Source: Chamaelirium japonicum
Lineage: Eukaryota; Streptophyta; Magnoliopsida; Liliales; Melanthiaceae
Length of the DNA stretch: 64,000 nt
NCBI GenBank assembly: GCA_947650365.1
Contig: OX393557.1
Span: forward strand, 47,957,979-48,021,978
Direction of reading: 5' to 3'
In this document: positions 57,905 to 64,000 of the stretch, piece by piece
Position numbering within the stretch: position 1 is the first letter of the stretch
Layout of the letters: each line of letters begins with the position of its first letter
The notes under the pieces: generated by a model
Database searches by the model: none
What the model was told of the DNA's origin: nothing
Seen by the model: the letters and a program-made list of their open reading frames with translations, nothing else
Translations under genes and position numbers: made by a program

Positions 57905-60900
57905 TTAGGTATAGTACCCTTTGAGGTACTTGCCGTTGATAGGGCCGAGTGTGAGCCCTTCTGGCGTGGTGAGGAGGTATGCGCCATTGGAGTAGACTTC
58001 TTTGACGGCATACGGTCCATCCCATTTGGTGTCAAACTTCTTTCCTCCTCGATGTGAAAAAATGATGGAGCGTTTGACTGTCAACACCAGTTCTCTTGTT
58101 TGGAAGGATCAAGGGCAAATTTTCTTGTTGAAGGCGCGAGTCAATCTGGCCTGATAACACTCCAAACATTGTTGAGCTTCGAGGTGCCTTTCATCTAGTG
58201 CCTCTAATTCTGCTAGGCGGAGCTGGGCGTTGTCATCGCTGGTGAGGCCTTCTTGGACTGCTATCCTAAGCGATGGGATCTGGTGCTCGAGTGGAAGAAC
58301 GGCTTCTACCCCATAGATGAGGGAGTACGGAGTTGCTTGCATTGGAGTGCGAAAGGATGTGCGGTAGGCCCATAGTGCTTCGCCCATACGTTCGTGCCAG
58401 TCCTTCTTCGTCTTCAAGACGATTTTCTCCAGAAGCTTGCAAAGAGTCTTGTTGAAGGCTTCAGCCAAACCATTAGCTGGAGCATTGTACATCGTCGAAC
58501 ACTTCTGCTTGATGTCGTACCTGGCGCAAAACTAACTGACAGCGGCATTTTTGAATTGCTTCCCATTGTCTGTTACAATGTAGCGAGGAACTCCGTATCG
58601 GAAGATGATGTCGTTCTGGATGAAGTTGATGACAGAGTGTCTTGTAACTTCCCGTAAAGGTATTACTTCAGCCCACTTGGAGAAGTAGTCTGTTGCTGTC
58701 AAGATATAAAGATGATGCTTGGATGACTTGGACAGGGGACCGATGATATCGAGTCCCCATCCGTCGAAGGGCCACAACGTGATTATTGGGTGCAAAGGCT
58801 CTGGCGGTTGACGGATGTAGTCACCGTGTAGCTAGCAAGTGTGATATTTCTTTGCGAACTCCAAGCTGCCTTTAATCATGGTGGGCTAGTAATAGCTCAT
58901 CCTCCTGATGCGAAAGTGGAGCTTTGGACCGAACTGGTACGAGCCACAGATTCCAGTGTGTACTTCTTCCAGTGCTGCTTCTGCCTCTTCCTTTGCGAGG
59001 CACCTCAGGAGTGTGTCATCGTAACTTCGATGGTACAACTCATTGTTGAAGTGGTTGAACTTCAGAGACCGCCGACGAATGTCGATTTTGCATTTTGAGT
59101 CGTCGGGGAGTTTACCATGAACGAGATAATCCACAAAGGGTCTCCTCCAGTCTTGCTCCTCAATTTCAAGGACATGCACCGCATTGGTTTGGACTAGAAT
59201 CTCGACAAGGCCTTCTTCTTTGGTGATCACGATTATTCGGCAGACGGGGACGATGAGCTGACGTTCTTCTGGAAACGGGAGTATAGCCGCCAAGTTCGCG
59301 AGCACGTTGGCCTATTGATTGAGGTTCCTTGGGACATGCTGAATAGAAGCAACCTCGAGTTTGCCTAGGAGTTCCAAAGCTTGTGCATGTTGTGGCACTA
59401 GGTCTTCCTTGTTGACTTCGTATGCCCCCAAGACTTGCTGGATGACGAGCTGAGAGTTACCAAAAATCTCGAGTCCTTGAAGCTTCATATCATTGGCGAG
59501 TTTGAGGCTGATGAGTAGAGGTTAATATTCTATCACGTTGTTGGAGCACGATTCCGACAGCAGAAACGAGAAGGGGAGTATCTCATCATTTGGAGTGACA
59601 AAGATAACTCCTGCTCCAGCTATGTCTTGTCTTGATGCGCCGTCAAAGAACATCTTACAGGAGGGGGCGATGTCGATGGAGAATACTTCTTCGTCTGGAA
59701 GATCTTTCGATAGTTCCCATTCTGCCGGGAGGGGATATTCTGTGAGGAAGTCCGTGAGAGCTTGCCCTTTGACTACCTTCTGTGGCACAAAGGTGATGTC
59801 AAACTCGAGGAGTAGTAGTGCCCACTTCGTTAGACGTCCGGAGAGCACTGGTTTTGACATAATGTATTTGAGGGGGTCGGCTTTTGAGATGAGTCTAACG
59901 GTGTGAGCCAACATGTCGCAGCTTCTTTGTAGCGAAGATGAGCGCCAGACAGACCTTCTCGATCGGGGAGTTGTTTAGCTCTGCGCCGACAAGAGTGAGA
60001 CTCAGGTAGTAGCATGCCATCTCTTTGCCTAACTCGTTGTCTTGAGCCAGGAGTGCCTCCAAGGATTGCTCCTGGGCACTAATGTAGAGGATTAGCGGCT
60101 TTCCATGTACTGGCGCTGATAGAACTGGTGGTTTCAGTAGATAGCTTTTGATGTTTTCGAGAGCTTCTTAGCAAGTATCATCCCATTTGAACGATGCTTC
60201 TTTCTTCATGAGGCGACTGAACGAGCGACACTTCCCAGCTAGGTTGGTGATGAATCTTCAGATATACGCCAGATGCCCTTGGAGACCTCTGAGGTCTCGT
60301 ACTGTCTTTGGTGTGGGCATATTGATGATATCATCAATTTTGGATTGATCTATCTTAATACTTCGATGTTGTACGATGAAGCCAAGGAATTTACCCAATG
60401 AGACTCCAAACACGCACTTGAGCGGATTCATGCGGAGCTGGTACCTTCGAAGCCGTTTGAAGATCAGCTCGAGGTCTTGCAGATGCGTTGTCTTCTTTTT
60501 AGTCTTTACAATAAGGTCGTCGATGTAGTACTCCACGTTTTGATAAAGAATGTCGTCGAAGATTCTCTACATGGCTCGTTGATAGGTGGCTTCTGCGTTT
60601 TTAAAGCCGAAAGGTATGACTTTATAACAATAGATTCCCTTTGGTGTGCGGAATGCTGTGAGCTCTTCGTCTTTGGGTGCCATCCGGATCTGGTTGTAGC
60701 CTGAAGATCCGTCCATGAAAGTTAGCATCTTGTGGCCTGTCGTCGTGTCCACCATTAGCTCCGTGATTGGCAACGGGAAGTCGTCCTTCGGATATACGTT
60801 GTTCAAGTCTCTGGAGTCCACATATACTCTGATTTGGCCATTCTTCTTTTTGACTGGAACGACACTGGAGATCCATGTCGGGTACTTGACTTCTCGGATG

Positions 60901-61841
60901 AAGCCGGCTTCGATTAGTTTGTTTACTTCGCCTTCTATTTGGGGTACCAGTTCCGATTGGTAGCGTCTTTGTCCTTGCTTGATGGCGCTAGCTCCGTATT
61001 TGATGCTGAGCTGGTGTACTACGATTTTAGGATCGAGACCCAGCATATCCTTGTAGGACCATGCAAAGACATCTCTATATTCTTGGAGCAGTTTGATATA
61101 TGCCGCTTCTTCTTCAGGAGTCAAGAGTGTGCTGACGAATGTAGACCGAGGCTCCATTTTTGTGCCTAAGTTGATTTCCTTCAAGTCATCAATGGTGGAC
61201 TGCCCCCCTTCTTCGAGGACCGTCAGGGCGTCTTGCAACTCGTCGTCGGAAGTAGAAGTATCACCATTGTCAGTTTCGATAACGGAGATATAATTGACGG
61301 CTGCCATGGGTGGGTGGGTGGGTGTTGAAATGACGTCCTCGACTAGCTTTCCTAAACGATCGAACACCGACCTCTTCTTTGGTTGCTTGATTGGCCCGAA
61401 CCTTTTGAACATGGATGTATGCTTTAGATTCGACCAGCTTTGACTGCTTTTATTTTGCTTCTGGAGTATGGCTTGGCATCGAGCTCGTCGATGTCTTCTT
61501 TTGCTATCGGGACGGTCGGTGTAGGTGGAGCGTACATCGAAGATTGTCGATCCGTCAGCTGTTTCGTCTACCATCTTCACCTCAATGTAGTTGGAGGTGA
61601 AGGTCTTCTTTATTGCAATCTTGACGACCACCGATGTTTGATTGGAGCCGATGCCTCGACGGTTCGGGAGAATTTGTTCATCGCTTTGAAACAAACAAGC
61701 TTGAGTCCTGGTCATCCCATATGGCGTTGCTACTGGGGGAAGTGTGCCCATTTGTATAGTGTTTTCTTTGTTGTAACCGGTTTTGAACAGCAATTTGGTG
61801 GCGTTTTGCCCCAACTCCTTTTTAGCTTGAATTCGAGTCAA
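57905..61841 (-). pseudogene. Tat-like pol region (RT, RNase H, integrase), fossil
   Basis: From right to left: reverse transcriptase (61841-60258; phrases DLNNVYPKDDFPLPI, YNQIRMAPKDEELTAFRTPK and YIDDLIVKT), RNase H including an archaeal-type block (59914-59522; MFFDGASRQDIAGAGVIFV), integrase (59305-58100; TDYFSKWAEVIPLREV, YIVTDNGKQF, NAPANGLAEAFNKTL) and the integrase C-terminal module (58087-57905; FDTKWDGPYAV). Broken into about six open pieces; a fossil. Confidence 0.85.
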
Positions 61842-62200
61842 TTGATGTCGGTAGATACGCCAGGCCCGATCGGGTTTGAAGCTTGCGTCAAACTAGGTAA
61901 CGCCAACGTCATTTCTTGCAGAGTGATGACATTGGCCTCCGATAATGGCGGGACCGGCTCTCTTGTCAAAGTAGAAGGCGGTCGCTCGAGTTTGCGAAGC
62001 CATTGAGGCGTGAGGTGCAGAACTGGTGTTGCTTGGATGGGCAACGGAGTATGTTGCATAGATCTGGGCTTGGAGCTGATGCGCATCCTTTGTCTTGATT
62101 TTGGCGCTCCCTTGACTTCGAGTATCGCCTTGTCGGAAGGTTGCATCGGATTTGCAGGTAGAGGAGCCTTAGCCCGCTTCACTTCTTCAACCTTTTGGAT

Positions 62201-63052
62201 TCAAGGGGCTTTAGCTGGAAGGACTTCTGCTACAAGGTCTTTCGCTTGGTAGAACTTGGTGTCAGCAAGGTATGCTTTGGCTTCATTTAACGACTTATCA
62301 TCAGCGACGATGCACTTCTCCATGCCTTCCTCGTAGTACTTGAGGTACTGATGCCAAGTGGACACTACAACGCCGTTCTCATATAGCCATGGTCTTCCCA
62401 ACAGGAGGCGATACGACGTCTGACAATCAATGATATGGAAGAGGACCGTTTTGTCGAGCAGGCCAATTGAAAACTTTAGACGGATGATTCCGATGGTGGA
62501 CTGCCCGCCCTGGTTGAATCCTTGAATGACCAGCTGGCTATGTGAGAGCTGGTCAGCAGTGATGCCTAGATGCCTCATTGTTTGGATGGGCATGATATTG
62601 ATGGTGGAGCCACAGTCTAGTAAAATTCGGTTTACCAGCTTCTTCTTGATGTATCTCGAGACGTAGACGGGCCAGTTGAGCAATCGTGCTCCGAGTTGCA
62701 AGTCTTCGTCTGAGAAGGTTATCATTGCATCGCATGAGGCCACAGTCTTGCCCTTCTCGCCATCCTTCCTCTTCTTCTTGTAGCTATCTGGATCCGCCAA
62801 GGCTGCAGCCATTGCTAGGCGAGCTTTCTTCGAAAGGTGCAAGGCTTCTATGAGTGGTAAGTGCAAAATTGCCTCGTCGTGAGAGGCAGTTTCCTCTTTG
62901 TCGGAGTCGTCCCTCTCGTCGGTGGAGTTTCCTACTTCAGAAGTCTGGATTTTGCCTTTTCCTTCCGGTATTTTATGAACTTTGACCATGCAAGAAGAGA
63001 CCCTGATGTGCTGATCGGCTGGGAGAAAGTGATCAGGAAAGAATTCTTGCAA
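62201..63052 (-). pseudogene. Tat-like aspartic protease region, fossil
   Basis: A minus-strand stretch with the retroviral-type protease block NRILLDCGSTINIMP and the lineage-typical LLLGRPWLYENGVV. It lies between the gag-side linker and reverse transcriptase, the standard gypsy order. Upstream residues are charged and low in complexity. 61842-62200 is the linker to pol. Confidence 0.75.
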
Positions 63053-63294
63053 CGTTGCTAGTTCCGGAAGGCTTTGCTAGAGGAGATCGTCTAAATTTGT
63101 CGGCGGCACTTTGAACGCCTTTATTCCTGGAGTCTTGCTTTTCTTCTTGTAAGTCCTGCGTTCAAGGAGTTTCTTCATCGTCCGGTCCAACTTGTGTCGC
63201 TTTGCCTGCTACGGCCTTTGTCTCCGAGGTAGCATGACCCATGCCTCTTCATTGGTGGATTCTTCCTTGCTAAGGTGATGGTCGGGAGCAGTAG

Positions 63295-63990
63295 CTACGG
63301 GTTCCTTATTGGTCGGAGAAGCTTGTTCTTTCGGAGGCTCTGTTGGCTCATCTTCCAATTCTCAGCCGGTAGGCTTGATTTCTTCGATCGAAATGAATGA
63401 AGGCTTTGAGTAGAGGACGTAATAGTTGAACTTTTCCGAAGGCTGGCCCAGCAGACCGACTTCTGGATCTCCTTGCTCGTATCTCTTTTGGAGAGCACGT
63501 TGGGATGTAGCTTGATTGAAAGGGACTTGTTCTTCCGGAAGCTCTGCTGGCTCGTCTTCCGATCCCCACCGGTGGGCTTGATTTCTTCAACCGAAACAGA
63601 TGAAGGCTTTGAGTAGACGATGTAATAGTCGAATTTGCCCGAAGGTTGGACCAGCAGACTGACTTCTAGATCTCCTTGCTCATATCTTTGTTGGAGAGTA
63701 CGTTGAGACGTGACTTTACTTGGGAGAGGTGCTGACGTGAGCGACGGTTGCCCCCAAGATAATGGTGTTTCCTCCTTAGCGAGCGTAGGAGCACATTGTC
63801 GTCTCTTCGAGACTTTCAATTGGGAAGCTGACTTCGCAATCGGTTTTTGACGATTGACGTGCAATTTGGGTGTTCCTTGTCGTGCGGCAATGAGTACCGG
63901 CAGGAAGGAACCGAAGGTGATGGATGTCATGTTCGCTGTAGCGACCTCCCCGGAGTCGATCTCTATCTTCCCTTGCTTCGCGAGTGCCAT
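63295..63990 (-). pseudogene. Tat-like gag-protease linker, with an internal ~190-bp duplication
   Basis: A minus-strand frame opening MALAKQGKIEIDSGEV and containing SITFGSFLPV, which is typical of the stretch upstream of protease in Tat-like elements. Near 63355-63545 and 63546-63745 the same text appears twice (DYYIVYSKPSS and TCTTCCGGAAGCTCTGCTGG-type phrases), a tandem duplication. 63053-63294 holds no clear domain. The element continues past the window edge. Confidence 0.6.
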
Positions 63991-64000
63991 GATTTTTTCT

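Larger units (their letters stand above)
39679..64000 (-). mobile_element. Ty3/gypsy retrotransposon, Tat-like, with nested CACTA; runs off the right edge
   Basis: Order on the minus strand, from the right edge leftwards: gag-pro linker, aspartic protease, reverse transcriptase, RNase H, integrase, a long 3' untranslated region, polypurine tract (CTTGAGGGGGCATT) and the 3' LTR (43297 down to 39679). The archaeal-type RNase H block, LTR start TGTAGACAC and long repeat-rich 3' untranslated region suit the Tat lineage. The 5' LTR and gag lie outside the window. A CACTA transposon is inserted at 45563-57491. The coding part is broken, with at least half a dozen interruptions. Age cannot be estimated without the second LTR. 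Confidence 0.8.

Overview
The window looks like repeat-rich nuclear DNA of a flowering plant. The evidence is a spliced CCCH zinc-finger/RRM gene of plant type, together with plant-type Helitron, CACTA (En/Spm), MULE foldback, hAT MITE, tRNA-derived SINE, plant LINE, Ty1/copia and Ty3/gypsy (Tat-like) sequences. I cannot name the genus. Only one gene in 64 kb looks like a functional host gene; almost everything else is a transposable element or its debris, often nested.

Layout. 1-5.4 kb: intergenic DNA with palindromic TTGCTACAGTGA motifs, a (TG)n(GA)n microsatellite, a foldback MITE, a MULE-type foldback with a 9-bp target duplication and a hAT-type MITE with an 8-bp duplication. 5.4-20.1 kb: two diverged copies of one segment. 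One copy is split by a decayed ~8 kb Helitron (7.4-15.6 kb, minus strand) and the other is compact (18.25-20.1 kb). Both copies carry a MULE foldback at the same site. 20.47-25.5 kb: the host gene, plus strand, with a TATA box, a 5'-UTR intron and seven coding exons encoding 567 aa (N-terminal family domain, CCCH finger, OST-HTH/LOTUS-like domain, RRM). It is probably a cytoplasmic or nuclear mRNA-binding regulator.

26.6-33.1 kb: Ty1/copia debris and a small non-autonomous LTR element with both LTRs. 34.45-37.7 kb: the 3' part of a LINE (minus strand), into which two hAT MITEs, a MULE foldback and a SINE have inserted; the order of some insertions can be read from the overlapping target duplications. 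37.7-38.2 kb: a gypsy gag relic.

39.7-64 kb (and beyond the right edge): a Ty3/gypsy element of Tat type on the minus strand, with a long LTR (~3.6 kb) holding a ~0.5-kb tandem array, a 3' untranslated region with a 26-bp minisatellite, and broken pol and protease regions. A CACTA transposon (45,563-57,491, TSD TTT) sits inside its 3' untranslated region. The CACTA carries a TNP2-type transposase gene, a second TNPA-like gene, dense CCGTCGGTAA subterminal repeats and, most strikingly, a ~3-kb array of about 17 copies of a 181-bp satellite-like repeat.

The most interesting signals are this satellite array inside the CACTA element, the several independent tandem arrays inside the Tat element, the ~430-bp direct duplication around the Helitron, and the clustered TTGCTACAGTGA/TCACTGTAGCAA palindromes. 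I found no CRISPR array, rRNA or tRNA gene, and no evidence for a wholly new multi-gene system.
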